A stretch of DNA of 64,000 bases from Hirsutella rhossiliensis (Eukaryota > Ascomycota > Sordariomycetes > Hypocreales > Ophiocordycipitaceae): NCBI RefSeq assembly GCF_020360975.1, contig NW_025408687.1, positions 434,001 through 498,000 of the forward strand, read 5' to 3'. A program made the translations under genes and the position numbers. This document shows, piece after piece, positions 47,861-58,816 of the stretch; the first letter of the stretch is position 1, and each line of letters starts with the position of its first letter. The notes under the pieces are model-generated. The model worked only from the letters and a program-made list of their open reading frames with translations. It was not told the origin of the DNA and ran no database searches.

Positions 47861-48491
47861 ATGGCGACGACGGTTGCTGCCGCGGTGCCGGCCGCGGCGC
47901 CCAACAAGGCGTTTGTGTCCAAGTGGTCGTCGCGCTATCGCGGAGTACGTCCGTCAAACAACCCCCCTCGCTCTCCTCCACCGGCTCTCGCTCTTTGGCC
48001 GCGTGGACATGCCGTCCCTGATATCGGAGCTCTACTCGGCTTCATCTCGCTGACAACCTCTCCAGGCCACCGTCGAGGACCTCGACCCCCCCGCCGCGCT
48101 GTCCCTCAACCCCTCCGACTCCATCTCCGTCGCCCTCCTCGCCGCCTTTGAGCGCGACTACACGCACCTGACCGTCGTCGCCGCCGACACGCGCGCCCTC
48201 GTCGGCTACATTTCCATCCCTCACCTACAGGCCCTGCTCGACGCCCACCGCGTCCAGCCACAGGACCCCCTCTCCGCTGCCATGACGCGCTTCCAGCGCC
48301 GCGGCCGCGCCTACCGCGTCATCACCATGGATACGCCCCTCGAGGAGCTCGAGGACTTTTTCCGCGCGGGTGTCCCCGACGGGCCCTGGAAGCAGGAGTT
48401 TGCCGTCATCACCGACGACAACCGGAGGTTCGTCCTCGGCGTCGCCACTGTTCAGGACCTCGAGGAGTTTGTCAAGAGGAGGCCGGCGTGA
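47861..48491 (+). CDS. Small CBS-domain protein
   Basis: Two exons, 47861-47944 and 48066-48491, joined in phase 0 across a 121-nt intron (gtacgt...ctccag), 169 residues. The N-terminus is Ala-rich (MATTVAAAVPAAAPNKAFVS) and might be a targeting sequence. The rest forms a CBS pair: SDSISVALLAAFERDYTHLT with VGYISIPHLQALL in the first half, and YRVITMDTPLEELEDFF with FVLGVATVQDLEEFV in the second. CBS pairs bind adenine nucleotides and regulate partner proteins. No catalytic domain is attached. Homologues of this size occur widely in ascomycetes without an assigned function that I know of. Confidence 0.87.
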
Positions 48492-49010
48492 GGGAGGGGC
48501 CCTGGTGCCGGGACGAAACAAGAATTGATGCAGCGCCGTCTAGAGGCGCGTGGCGTCGGCTTGATGAGGGATGCAGGCCGAGTTGAAATAGGATGGTGCG
48601 CCGTCGCTGTCCCCCACTCCCACCCCCGGAGTCGCCCAGGACCATCAGAGAGGCATGCGTATGCGTCTCTTCCTAACAAGCAAGACTATCGTGTAGCGAC
48701 GGGCACACATGGCTTCAACCGCAATTCCGGTGATGTCGAGGCCTGCAAGTGTACATAGGAATGGATAGCCATGGTATGAATGGTGCGGGCCGTGCCATGG
48801 GAGGCGGTCAAGACCACCCTCGACTTCGGTGAGCAGCTATCAAAGCCATGTTTCGATTTCTGCACGGGATATATCATACAAGGACCCATGTGCCGCCTCT
48901 GCGCCCCGCTCCAATCCCACGCGTCTCACGAAGCCCATCCATCTCAGTCAACAAGCCACGAAAGAGAAAAACGCACCCGTGGTGGAAGCTGCATGCAAGT
49001 GAAGCAGCCG
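48492..49010. other. Intergenic region between convergent genes
   Basis: 519 bases between the stop codons of the CBS gene and the calycin-like gene, expected to contain the two 3' UTRs. Nothing else is visible. Confidence 0.5.
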
Positions 49011-49658
49011 CTACTCGACAAAGTCGTAGACGAGGCGAAACTCGGCGCTCTTGTCGCCCTTTTCGATCACCACGTTGCGGCAGTACCGCCTCTGGCTCTT
49101 GATCTCCTGGAAGCCCCAGACCTGCGTCGCCGTCCACCCGTTGCCCTTGCTGACGGCGCGGTTCACGACAACGGTGTCGTCGTTACCGTCGCCCGTCGTG
49201 AGCCAGCCCTGCTTGAGGTACGCGCCCTCGATGTCGGCGAGCCTCGCCCAGCGCGACCGGCCGTCGACGGTGCCAAACAGCCAGTCGCTGTGCTCGCGCG
49301 CGTGGTCGTCGAGGCAGCGCAGCTCCTGCGTCGACGTCAGGCCCGACGCCGACTGCACAATGTCAATGTGCGTGAAGGGCCCGTCGCCCGCCGGGCCCGC
49401 CGGCTGCTTGGCTGGGCCCTCGTACTGCTTGACCGTGATGCTGATGGAGGCGAGGCCGATGCCCTTGCGCGTCAGGTAGCCGATGCCCTGGAGGGCGAGC
49501 CCCGCATCGGGCGAGTCGGACAGTTCCTTGTTCTGTCCCGCGGGCGCACGTGTCAGTGCATCGTCGTCCTATGAGGGGGACAAGAAACAGCCACAGTAAC
49601 CCACCAGGTTCCATTTGCCATTGAGGTCTTTGAGTGTCTTGCTGGTTGGTGCCGCCAT
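49011..49658 (-). CDS. Unknown ascomycete protein, lipocalin/calycin-like
   Basis: Two exons on the minus strand, 49658-49605 and 49532-49011, phase 0, 191 residues. I recognise no named family. MAAPTSKTLKDLNGKWNLNK starts the protein; a G-x-W near the N-terminus is also the hallmark of lipocalins and fatty-acid-binding proteins. Alternating hydrophobic strands follow (GIGLASISITVKQYEG, HIDIVQSASG, DDTVVVNRAVS, WTATQVWGFQEI, RYCRNVVIEKG, EFRLVYDFVE), in keeping with a small beta-barrel. There is no signal peptide, so the protein is probably cytosolic. A lipid- or small-molecule-binding role is a guess from fold appearance only. Confidence 0.8.
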
Positions 49659-50676
49659 GGTTTCACTGAGGGGGGAGCTTTTGGCTATTGGTTTCCAGAA
49701 GAAGCGAGGGCCCAATCAATCTCTCGATGATATACGGATATGGATAGTTTTGAGTGAGACGGGATGGAGGTAGAGAGAGAAGGGGGGGAAAGAAAGAGAT
49801 GGGGGGGATTAAAAGGAGAGGGCAGAAAAGACCCGAGGTCGGCAATTACCCAGTCAATCTGGCTCCAGGCACATCCACGAACCACTGGGGCCCTTCCTTC
49901 GCCTTTGTTTCCCGGACAAAGATGTCAGAAAACCGCCCCAAAGCGGGCGCCGTTGTCACATGGCGCGGCCAACGACCCTCTATCGCTCTCCACAGGGGCA
50001 AATGGCCGAGGTCATGGAGCAGTAGGACCTTTTGGCACACTACTGCTGTATTTGCCTGACGGGCTGCGGACCACGGGCGACTAGAGACGGTGACGAGACA
50101 CACCGATACCACCCCAAGGCATGGCAATCCAAGGCCCACAAGCAACCTCGTCGGTACGCCTACGCACAGACGACAGACTCCCGCGCATATAAGAAAGGGG
50201 CCCGATCCGCATCGTGACACACTCGCATTCGCAATCTACAGAACACCAGCGGGTGTCAATCGGAACTCCCACCGCCCCTGCCGGCCGTCTGCCCCTTGCG
50301 AGGCGCAACCTGCCGAACCGTGTCGTGCTCGTCTGGCCCTTGGCCGCTCGTCACGTTAGGCCCCATCAGCATCATCGTCCGTCACCGTCAATCAGCCCAA
50401 GCTACCCCATTCCTTGCTTCCAGTCGCCCTCAGGCGCTTTGTGTGGCCGTGGGCATGCCCCTGAATCTCCTATTGATACACTGTCAGACTCCCGGTCTGC
50501 ACAACCGCATCTGAAAGCCGGGCCCGTGGCCGCTGCAACACGCACGCGGCCAGATGTTGCCACTTGCGCTCTCGTCTCTCCCGCCATGGGCACGAGCCAT
50601 GCGCCGTCTCTCTTCCTCGGGCCGTCGAAGCCCTCTGTGGTAAAAATGATGCCTCGCTTCCTGGCCAGCTCCCTCC
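49659..50676. promoter_or_regulatory. Intergenic region upstream of the calycin-like gene
   Basis: About 1 kb between the calycin-like start and the SDR stop (both reverse). A G/A-rich run lies at 49755-49815, immediately upstream of the former gene, and corresponds to CT-rich promoter sequence on its coding strand. No gene is seen. Confidence 0.45.
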
Positions 50677-51930
50677 TCATGGCCACCACTTCATTTGTCT
50701 GTAGCTTTCAATGACTTCCTCCACCAGCTGCTTCGTCATGGTTGGCTTCTCGTACTTGAACCCCAGCACCGCCTCGAGCCGGCTGCCGTCCATGCTGAGA
50801 TCCGTGTCCTTGAGCAGCTCCTTTTCCATAAAGGGAGTCAGCGGCCCTGGTCGCGTGATGCCGGCGTCGTGGAGAAGCTCCGCCCAGGGACCGAGAATTT
50901 CGTCGTTGACGTCGTCGACGACGCTGTCCAGGTTCATCCGGGCAAACGTGCTGATGAGCTGGCCTTGAAAGCCCGTCTCGATCTGAAAAATGTCGCCGAT
51001 AATGTCGGCCAAGGTCCCCTGGGTGCTCTCACCCTTGTCCACCACGTTGAAGATTGGCGTTGTGCCCATCTCAGCGTTGTCCCACTTGGCCTTGCCGGCG
51101 GCGTACCAAGCGGCAATGTCCCAGAGGGCGCGAGCGGCGTCGTGGATGTGCACCGTGTTGGTGCGCAGGTCCTTGGACCACAGCCACTTCATCTCGCCTT
51201 CGAGGTGCTGGTAGACGCGCGCCATGCACAGAGCGGTCGCGACCCACTGGGAGGCGTACGGGCCGTAGACATGGGGCAAGCGTACAATGATGAGGTTGAG
51301 CCTGTTGGAGAGAAGACGCAGTCAGTAGGGGCCGCAACCGACGACGGGCGCACACCGGACTTACCCTTGAATCTTGGCCAGCTCCTCCTCAGCTTGCAGC
51401 TTGAAGACGGCAATCTTGCTCCACGGCTTGAGCTTGTCCTTTTCCTTACTGGGAGACGAGTCCGACTTGTAGACCATGCCGGTGCTGAGCTCCACGAAAG
51501 CCTTGACTTTGCGCTTAGCAGCCTCGTTGCCCACGGCCAGAGAGAGGTTGAGCGACCTCAGCTTGTAGACCTCGTCCTCCTGCGAGTATCGTGTCTCGCC
51601 TCCGCAGTTGAAGACGTAGTCCCACTGCTGCCCATCGGCGCGATCGAATATCCGGGCCAAACCCTCTGTCGAGTGTTCAGCGTCAGCCGCATGGCTCAAG
51701 CAGGCAGGCAAAAGGAGCCACTCACCGGGTCTGCTGGCATCGGCCTGCATGAACTTATCCTGGGAGCATGCCTCGGAGAACTCTGGAGCCAGCCAGGCAA
51801 GCTGGGGCAGGACCTTGTCGACTAGGCGGACGTCGGAAGCGAGGTTGTTGCGGTGGATGTGGAGGGCCAGGAAACGGCCAATGTAGCCCAGGCCGCCGAT
51901 GATGAGGACCGACGGCTTGTCGTCGGCCAT
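50677..51930 (-). CDS. NAD(P)-dependent epimerase/dehydrogenase (atypical extended SDR)
   Basis: Three exons on the minus strand, 51930-51726, 51665-51365 and 51301-50677, 376 residues. Residues 8-20 read VLIIGGLGYIGRF, the GxxGxxG Rossmann motif for NAD(P). The acidic residue ending beta-2 is Asp38 (VRLVDKV). The middle has VFNCGGETRYSQ and FVELSTGMVYKS, and the C-terminal part has RLPHVYGPYASQW and VHIHDAARAL, both common to 3-beta-hydroxysteroid dehydrogenase and nucleotide-sugar epimerase families. The expected catalytic Tyr-x3-Lys is not obvious: the aligned stretch reads SKIAVFK with Ile in place of Tyr. The substrate cannot be assigned. Confidence 0.85.
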
Positions 51931-52740
51931 TGTGGACGATGGTGGCGGTGCGTGACCGTCGCGCAATCTAGGCTGGCAGGTTGCGTCGTCGCCGTTGAGG
52001 ACGGAGAGGTCGCGACGCGCGTGGGAATGAAGTGGTTTTGCGCGCCCAGTCGCAGCGATGTCTTTGTCTTGGCGGCGGTGGAGCTGTAGCTAGCTGCGGT
52101 CGGCTGGGTGTGATTGGGCACAGACTCAAAAGGGGGGAAACAGGAAGAAAAGAGAACGAGGAGGAGGGGAAAGGGGATTGCCGAGATTATCACAGGCGGA
52201 CCCCAATTAGAAGTCGCCGTCGAGGTAACAAGACAGGTATGGACAGGCGACGGCAGGAGAGCTGCGGGTGGACCACGGAGCCGAGACGCACCTGCCGGGC
52301 GGGCGGGGAGCTGTGATTTGGGCTGTGTACAGTATATATAACCGTGAGGGAAGTCGCGAGCAGAAGCGGCGGCAGGTCACAGCGGCGGCAGGTCACAAGG
52401 GCAGGGGAAGAGAAGGTTCTTTTTTTTGAGAGAGAGAGAGGGAAAGAGAGAGTCAGCGCAGCCCCAGGAGGCCGCCGCGAACACACAAGGCAGGTACGGA
52501 GGGCAAGGCACTCTTGCCTTGCCAAGAGCGCCGAGTTTTTCCCCTTGCATGTACGGAGTACCGTCACTTCCAACAGGGAGCAAACAAGAGCATGTCTCGT
52601 CTACCTGATACCTACGGAGTACAGTACGAGGTAGATGAACATGGCCCGACGTTTCGCCGCGTTTGCCCCTCATTCTCCTGACATGACTTCGGGTCTTCTT
52701 GGCATCTGATAAGATGTGACCTGATTTTGACCAAATCTTG
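51931..52740. promoter_or_regulatory. SDR promoter and start of the accessory island
   Basis: 810 bases between the SDR start and the kinase relic. It contains a direct repeat of GCGGCGGCAGGTCACA at about 52364-52395 and a GA-rich run at 52428-52452. No gene is seen. Confidence 0.5.
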
Positions 52741-54045
52741 AAATGGCCTCACTTGCAGCGACGCGTCGTCTCCGGATACCTGAAGCTCCGAGTCCACGTT
52801 CGTGAAGCCAGCTCCTTAGCATCGCCGTCCGGTCCTCTCCTGGAGGAGGAAAATTCTTCCTCCTCCGACCCCAAGACGTGCTATCCGGCACGAACTGGCG
52901 AGACGTTGCGCGGCAAATACCAGCTTATCTCAAAGCTTGGATGGGGCACCGCGTCCACAGTTTGGCTCGCAAGAGTAGTCAAACGGTCAGTCATCCCAGG
53001 TGACTCCTAGTTCTTGGACTCTGCTTGCCAATCAGCACATAGATGGACTTGGACATCCCAGCATTGTGTGGCCCTGAAAATCACAACAGCTCACCTGCCG
53101 TTCAGGCAGCTGCGCGCCAGGAGGTGGACATGTCAAACCGCATGTGCTCCATGTGGACGATGCACCCTGGTCAGGAACACGTCCGCAAGGTGCTTGACTC
53201 GTTGGAGGTTGGATCGTCTGGAGCAAAACACTCCTGCTTTCTCTCTGAGCCGCTCCGTCAGCCACTCTGGATACTGGGACCACTTCATGCTCCCGTTCGA
53301 GGACCCAGCAGTTCTACGAGACTGTGTGCGCGAGCAAGGCTCAGTCCAGGGCCGTTTCAAGAACGCCGGGCCGCCCGACATGCGAGCCACGTAGCGATTT
53401 CGGCCGCTTGAAGAAAGGCGTGGGTTCAGTGAAAGTTCCAGACTTTGATCTTGCTGTTCGTGGGGACGTGCCCACAAACCGTACTCATGATATCTAGCCG
53501 CTCGAGCACACTGCTCCCGGAGTCATGCTTAAGGTGAGATGGACTTGCTCTGTGGATATATGGAACCCAGGTCTAGTGATTGGCTGCCTTGCACGTGAAT
53601 CCCTTTTGCGGTAACTGACGGCGTCTAGTTGTGGGAGCTCCTCGCCGAAGTCAACATCCTCGACGCAAGAGTACCAGGAAACCCAAACTTCTCGTACTTG
53701 ACCCGGTTCGCGCAGATGATTCGCCTCCTGGGGCCGCCTTGTATCGAGCTTCTCTCCCGGGCTAACAAGGACGTATACGCACTTTTGTACGACGATCAAG
53801 GCACGTAATGGCCCGTCTGGGCAATTTGAGAGATTAGCTAACACCATTTAGGGATATTTCAATATCAGGACCTGATTCCTGGCCCAGACTTCAACTTCTC
53901 CAACGAGACTCGGATCCTAGACGGAGAAGATAAACTTATTTTCATCAAATTCGCCAACCGAATGCGTGCCTGGATGCCAGAGGAGAGATTCACTGCGAAC
54001 GAGCTGCTTGACGATGCCTGGCTCAAGCTCCCAAAGCCATGCTGA
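52741..54045 (+). pseudogene. SRPK-like protein kinase relic lacking the catalytic loop
   Basis: Fragments of an SR-protein-kinase-type domain lie in correct order but in changing frames. The N-lobe has YPARTGETLRGKYQLISKLG and the glycine loop GWGTASTVWLAR near 52940, then VALKITTAHLP near 53080 with the ATP-binding Lys. MHPGQEHVRKVLDSLEV and EPLRQPLW follow. Sequence then jumps to a piece like FKNAGPPDM, and the region that should hold His-x-Asp-Leu-Lys-Pro-x-x-Asn is absent. The DFG-equivalent is DFDLAVRGDVP at 53441 onwards. The C-lobe continues LWELLAEVNILDARVPGNPN at 53629 and ends FTANELLDDAWLKLPKPC at 54045. It cannot encode an active kinase. Confidence 0.85.
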
Positions 54046-54288
54046 GGGAGCTGGGCATGAGAGTGCGAAGCCAACATGCATGACATGAGCGTTACGCTCT
54101 CCTTCCAACTCCTGCTGCGGGTGGCCAGAGGTGACCCGGACACATGCAATATCCTCTATAGCTAACTGTCAGCGAGATCAGAGCCTTTCACGACAAAAGT
54201 GTAGGCTCACCGTAAGGCGCTTCCATCTTTAGAGCAAGGGACTCTTGTTCTGTTCTAGAGGACGGGATGCCCTTTTGCGGATGAGATT

Positions 54289-56511
54289 TTACGAGCTATT
54301 CGACACGCCGGGCGCATCTGCGCGCGGGCTGGCCGATGTTGCGTCTTGACCACTTTTCTTTCTCGCTGGCCATCTGCTCCACAGTCTAAGCCGTTGCTTC
54401 TGCTTGGAGCTGGTTAGCGAGGGATCATATTCCAACACCTGGTCTTTCTGACTTCCGTCAAACGCGTCACTTCGCCAGCCACTGCACTCGGGCGTAAAAA
54501 GCGTCAGCTCGATATCGTTGGACCTTATTCCTAACCCCTGCACCATGTTCATCCTCGCGCTCAAGCCCATCCGCATTTCGGACTCGGGAAACAGGTCCAG
54601 CATCCTGTCCGCAGCAGACCGCTCGCCGTCGGCCAGATCCGGCAGCACTTTCTTGAGAAGACCGCGCTGGACCATTACTTGCCAGTTTGCATCTCTGCTA
54701 TTACGCAGCAGCCAAGTGTAGAGCTGCTTTTGATACCGCAAATCATCTCCCTCGTGCTCTCGGATTGGGATGCCTGAGTCTCTACCAAAGCTCGTGGAAT
54801 CAAAAAGGCGACACCAAGGCTTCTCTGCCAGGCTCTGCTGGACTCCTTGGTGCAACACTGGATGGTGGTGATGAAGGCCCCAAATAACATAGATGCCGAC
54901 TCTCAAGCCCACGGCTGGTACGGCCACCTCGAAAAGATGGATGCCACCGATAAGACCCAAGCCACGGCTGCAGTCATATTTGACAAGGCCCCGCAGCATC
55001 GGCACCGTCGGTGGCAAAGAGTCGTGCGAATAGATTGTCGGATAGCCTCCCACTATCCTGGTCGTGACAGAGTGGCAGCACCGCTGTGGCTGATTGACCA
55101 CGCAGCAGACGGCATCCCTTGAGGAATATGCCTTGCCAGGAGTCCGCCCCGCGGGTCGAACGAGAAGTTTGACTTGTTTCCGTAAGCCCTGTTCCATCGA
55201 GAGGTGCTCTATGACGGTCCAGTTCGAGCCTGGATCTGGCGTGTTTGGATGTCGATGGTATATCGAGAGCGTCGTCGTGACAGGTGTGGATGGTAAGCTC
55301 CGGGGATTAACGAGAAAGATGGCGTCACAGGCGATTCGACGATAGAGGTTTGCGCCCATGTGAGAGAGCAGTATCGCCGGTCGTACAAAATAATCGGAAG
55401 CACTGTTACAGTTCAAGATGCCAAGCGTCCAATCATCCGCCCCCGGGGTCTCAGGACTAACGTCGTCAAACGGGTGTCCAGCTCGACAGGGACAAAGCCA
55501 GAGCGTGACGGTCAGCATGGTCTCCGACACTTGCATAGGCTCAGCGTTGTCAGAGAGCCCCACGGCGAGTCGTGGTATCATCTCGTTTTCAAAGTCGTAG
55601 TACTCCCGCTGTGGCACAATGGGCGGTGCAAACGCGAAAGCTTTCGGCGACCGTGCGAGGCAGCCAGGCCGTAGTCGGCCCCCGTCGGAGTCCGGCTTTG
55701 CCCTCCATAGCAGAATGGAATGGTCGTTGGAACGGGCCAGGATGGCTTCCTGGAGTCTCATAAAGGCCCTGTCCCTCTCGCCGTAGAGCAGCGGCATGCT
55801 GACGTTGAAGAGGCCGATGAGGGAGTAGGCAGCATCCTCGGTGCGAGTGGTTGAGCGGTTCGCAGCCCAGCCCATGATGACCGAGGCGTTCAAGGACCCG
55901 AGGATATCGGGGAGGTTGTCTTTTGCATTGCACGCCTCGCACTTCCCGTTGCGCAACGACGAAAGGGGCTCGGACGAGCACATGCAATGCCGGCTCGTAA
56001 AGACCTGGGGCAAGATACCCGTCCGATGGCATATGCGGTGGAAGAGACCTTGGTCCCTGGTTCCGAACTCGACCCATTTCTGGTCCAAGAAGACGACATT
56101 TCTCGGGGCGATGAGCTCCTGGAGCGTCCAGCCTCGGTCAAACCACCGCGAGGCGCAGAAATCCACGCGTCCTGAAACCTCAAAGTCCTTTAGGTAGACG
56201 TAGCAAACGGACGATTGCTGGTACCATCTAAACATGGAGTTGATTGCCTCGGAGAGCTCCGCTCTGCTGCTCTTGTCGATGCAGCAGGTGTCGATCCATA
56301 TGTAGTCCAAGCCATCCCGGGACGCTCGCGCACAGCTTTGCCTGATTTTCTCGAATTCCGGGCCCCGGCCAGGACTGCCGGGGACCTGCATATCCTCAAA
56401 CGTGACCTCGGATTGGTCCCAGGTGTGCGAAAGGATGGCGTAGGGCGGAATGTCCTCGTCCGCGCCCATGAATGTCGTCAGGCCAAGAGTGTAGACGTTG
56501 AGAAGGCGCAT
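54289..56511 (-). CDS. HET-domain protein (heterokaryon incompatibility type)
   Basis: Single exon, 740 residues, ATG at 56511. The HET domain covers about residues 22-160 with its three blocks: YAILSHTWDQSEVTFEDM; GLDYIWIDTCCIDKSSRAEL with FRWYQQSSVCYVYLKD; and SRWFDRGWTLQELIAPR. It is followed by TRTEDAAYSLIGLFNVSMPL and LYGERDRAFMRLQEAIL, the typical downstream region of fungal incompatibility proteins. The C-terminal 400 residues have no NACHT, WD40 or other named domain that I recognise and end in a basic Ser-rich tail. HET domains trigger cell death when mismatched alleles meet after hyphal fusion. The frame is intact, unlike its neighbours. Confidence 0.93.
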   Translation of the reverse strand: MRLLNVYTLGLTTFMGADEDIPPYAILSHTWDQSEVTFEDMQVPGSPGRGPEFEKIRQSCARASRDGLDYIWIDTCCIDKSSRAELSEAINSMFRWYQQSSVCYVYLKDFEVSGRVDFCASRWFDRGWTLQELIAPRNVVFLDQKWVEFGTRDQGLFHRICHRTGILPQVFTSRHCMCSSEPLSSLRNGKCEACNAKDNLPDILGSLNASVIMGWAANRSTTRTEDAAYSLIGLFNVSMPLLYGERDRAFMRLQEAILARSNDHSILLWRAKPDSDGGRLRPGCLARSPKAFAFAPPIVPQREYYDFENEMIPRLAVGLSDNAEPMQVSETMLTVTLWLCPCRAGHPFDDVSPETPGADDWTLGILNCNSASDYFVRPAILLSHMGANLYRRIACDAIFLVNPRSLPSTPVTTTLSIYHRHPNTPDPGSNWTVIEHLSMEQGLRKQVKLLVRPAGRTPGKAYSSRDAVCCVVNQPQRCCHSVTTRIVGGYPTIYSHDSLPPTVPMLRGLVKYDCSRGLGLIGGIHLFEVAVPAVGLRVGIYVIWGLHHHHPVLHQGVQQSLAEKPWCRLFDSTSFGRDSGIPIREHEGDDLRYQKQLYTWLLRNSRDANWQVMVQRGLLKKVLPDLADGERSAADRMLDLFPESEMRMGLSARMNMVQGLGIRSNDIELTLFTPECSGWRSDAFDGSQKDQVLEYDPSLTSSKQKQRLRLWSRWPARKKSGQDATSASPRADAPGVSNSS

Positions 56512-57527
56512 GTTGGTTTGGCTCCCACGAGAACAGGGTGAGAGAGAGCGAGAGAGAGAGAGGTCGACGGGTAGCGTGAGACGACTGCCCAGGACCTGAA
56601 GCCGTGGTAATTACGACGCGTGTAATTCTGGGGTTCAGCTGCTTCCCGTCATGCAGTTGCACCGCCACGACGTTGGCGGTAACACGCAATTGCAGATCCG
56701 ACGGAGCCATTGGGCTTCCGGCTCAGCTCTGGGAACTCGTATACGACTCTCACACGTCGCTAAAGTACGAACTACTGCGTGGGTAAAACGCTCATGGAGA
56801 CTCTTTTTCATATAAGAATCCCCGGTAGCGGGAAATCAAGTTTTCTCTCCTGATTGTAACTTGAGATTGAGCCCCGTCCCTTGGCTGCTATCTTTCCAAG
56901 TGTACTAACGTATAGGTCTCGTAACTATACTTGTCGGACAGCCCAAACCTCTAATCTCGGCTCAGTCTGACGCACATGTGCCTCTCAAGACATGCTTCGC
57001 ACCAGAGCAGGCACTCTTGCGCCGGGATAACTCTGGCTCACGGTCTGGACTTGAAGCGCAGGGGGTCTGCCATGGCAGAACGACGGAGGGGGTGGGTGAG
57101 CAAGCCGCAACGGAATGGCCGGGCTGTTTGTTGCCTCTCCCGTCCTTGGAAACCTCACTTTTCCAGTCACCAATGCATAGTCGCTCCGCGTCTAGTCTTG
57201 AAGCCCAGGACGTCTTATCCCCCTTCGTCGGAACACACCGGCCTTTCCCTTCATCGTAACCGCAGCCTGCTCCATCGCTGCGATTCCATCCGCCTACTCC
57301 AACTGATCGGTCCGACCTGGACTCACCCATCGGTCATGCCGCCTTGGTGGACCATCCGGAATTGCGATTCCTCCATATCGAGTTTTACAACGCACAGAGA
57401 CAGAAACCTGGAATCTACGACCCTCAAGTCATGACGAATATGTCTTCTGCCATAACGATCTATCGCAGCAAAATGTCATTGTCGACCTAGACACGCTTAA
57501 AATAAGAGCAATTCTTAAGCTGAAGAA
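56512..57527. other. Intergenic region in the accessory island
   Basis: 1016 bases between the HET start and the truncated sulfotransferase-like stop. A GA-rich run at 56539-56562 is the CT-rich leader of the HET gene on its coding strand. A moderately AT-rich stretch follows at 56800-56950. No gene is recognised. Confidence 0.45.
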
Positions 57528-57860
57528 CTACTTGAAGATGACGTCTTCGACGCTCGCAGACCATGCTTCAAAGTCCCGTATGACGAGTATGACTTTGGCC
57601 TTGGGATACACCCCAATGAGCTGAGGGGCGAAGACGGCGGCCATGTCCGTGGCAGCCTCGCAAGACCCGAATATTGGCCGCCCCGTGTATGTGGGAAGGA
57701 CCGAGAACGTTGCTTCGGCTGCGCGACCAAGGATGCGTTGGTCGCTCGGGCTGTCATTTAAGCGAAGTCCATGGTAAACAGCCTGATAGCCCAAGATGGC
57801 CAGGGCTTCGGCCATTGAGGCACTGCCGGTACGAGGCAGCCCCAGTGCGAGGACTCTCAT
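57528..57860 (-). CDS. Truncated sulfotransferase-like P-loop protein
   Basis: Single exon, 110 residues, ATG at 57860. MRVLALGLPRTGSASMAEAL contains the 5'-phosphosulfate loop of the fungal sulfotransferase/P-loop family, followed by ILGYQAVYHG, and FAPQLIGVYPKAKVILVIRD supplies the region around the 3'-phosphate loop. Full-length relatives have about 220-280 residues, so roughly the C-terminal half is missing: the frame stops at TAG right after ASVEDVIFK and I find no continuation within a likely intron distance. It may be a decayed gene or a short expressed remnant. The family is often amplified in accessory regions of ascomycete genomes. Confidence 0.7.
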   Translation of the reverse strand: MRVLALGLPRTGSASMAEALAILGYQAVYHGLRLNDSPSDQRILGRAAEATFSVLPTYTGRPIFGSCEAATDMAAVFAPQLIGVYPKAKVILVIRDFEAWSASVEDVIFK

Positions 57861-58807
57861 TTCTCGTTGGGCCTCGCCAAGGTCTTTATGGACTCTAGGT
57901 AATACGGGGTCCTACGGATATATACAAGCCATATAGTAAGGGAGCCCGAGGCCCCCCCATCTTTACGTAACTTCAGTCGCTGTTTTCTCTCGTCTGCCTC
58001 GGGATTCCTTCCTTTTTTTCTTGTTTCTCGAAGTCATTACTCAACAAACGCCATGTCAGAAGCAGTCTTGATATACGTTCCGCCACACAGGCTACAACTA
58101 TTTCACGGAGTTGCGTGCCTTGGCGGCAGCACCCTCGTGACTTGGCCGGTAACAGCCGCCTTCCCGCGCGTGGCGGCAGCCTCTCCGCCCCTGACTGGGT
58201 ATCAGACTCGGCTCAGGCCGCTGATGGCCCCGTGAAGCACCACCGCCACCGCCGAACAGACGATGGCTGGGATGCAGGTTCGTAAAGGTTGCCTCCGGTG
58301 CCATGGCGTCGACAGCGACGCCCCTCGGAAAGAGAGGAGCACCGCGACTCACCTTCCACCCCCCACGACCCCGTGCCTACACGTCGTCAGAATGAAGCCT
58401 CGATCCGGCACCGGTTGCAGCTCCAGTCGCCGACCACCTTCGGCGCCGGAGTGGGTCCGCCCCGCCTCGGCCCGGCGCCCGGCGGCAGCAGCCGGCGCAG
58501 GCCGGTGCCGAGGCCTCCAAATGCGCGTGCATGGCGCCGTAGCACTCGTCATGCCCGCGCCCGGGGAACTGCAGCCCGCGCGCCGGCAACATGCACCCCC
58601 GCCCGCCTTGGCCAGTTCGTCGTGCTTGCAGCCGCATTGGCCGCCGCATTGGCCAGGACCGCAGGCTCCTGTTCTGCCCGCCGGGGTCCATGGAGCGGCG
58701 CGGCCCAGGGCTGCGCACTGTGCTGCGGGCGCTGTGGCGGGTACCGAGTACATGTTGCAGGGCGAGGGTGCATTAGGCTCCTAGGTATCCAAGTACTTGA
58801 GTAGGTA
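57861..58807. other. Intergenic region left of the Mutator-like element
   Basis: 947 bases. A C/G-rich section at 58300-58760 makes several overlapping open frames on both strands and a short GGCCGCATTGG repeat near 58633-58655, but none resembles a protein family. A T-rich stretch lies at 58009-58025. Confidence 0.45.
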
Positions 58808-58816
58808 CCTTATATA
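58808..58816 (+). repeat. MULE target-site duplication, left
   Basis: CCTTATATA, repeated identically at 61429-61437 outside the right inverted repeat. Nine bp is the usual MULE target size. Confidence 0.9.
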
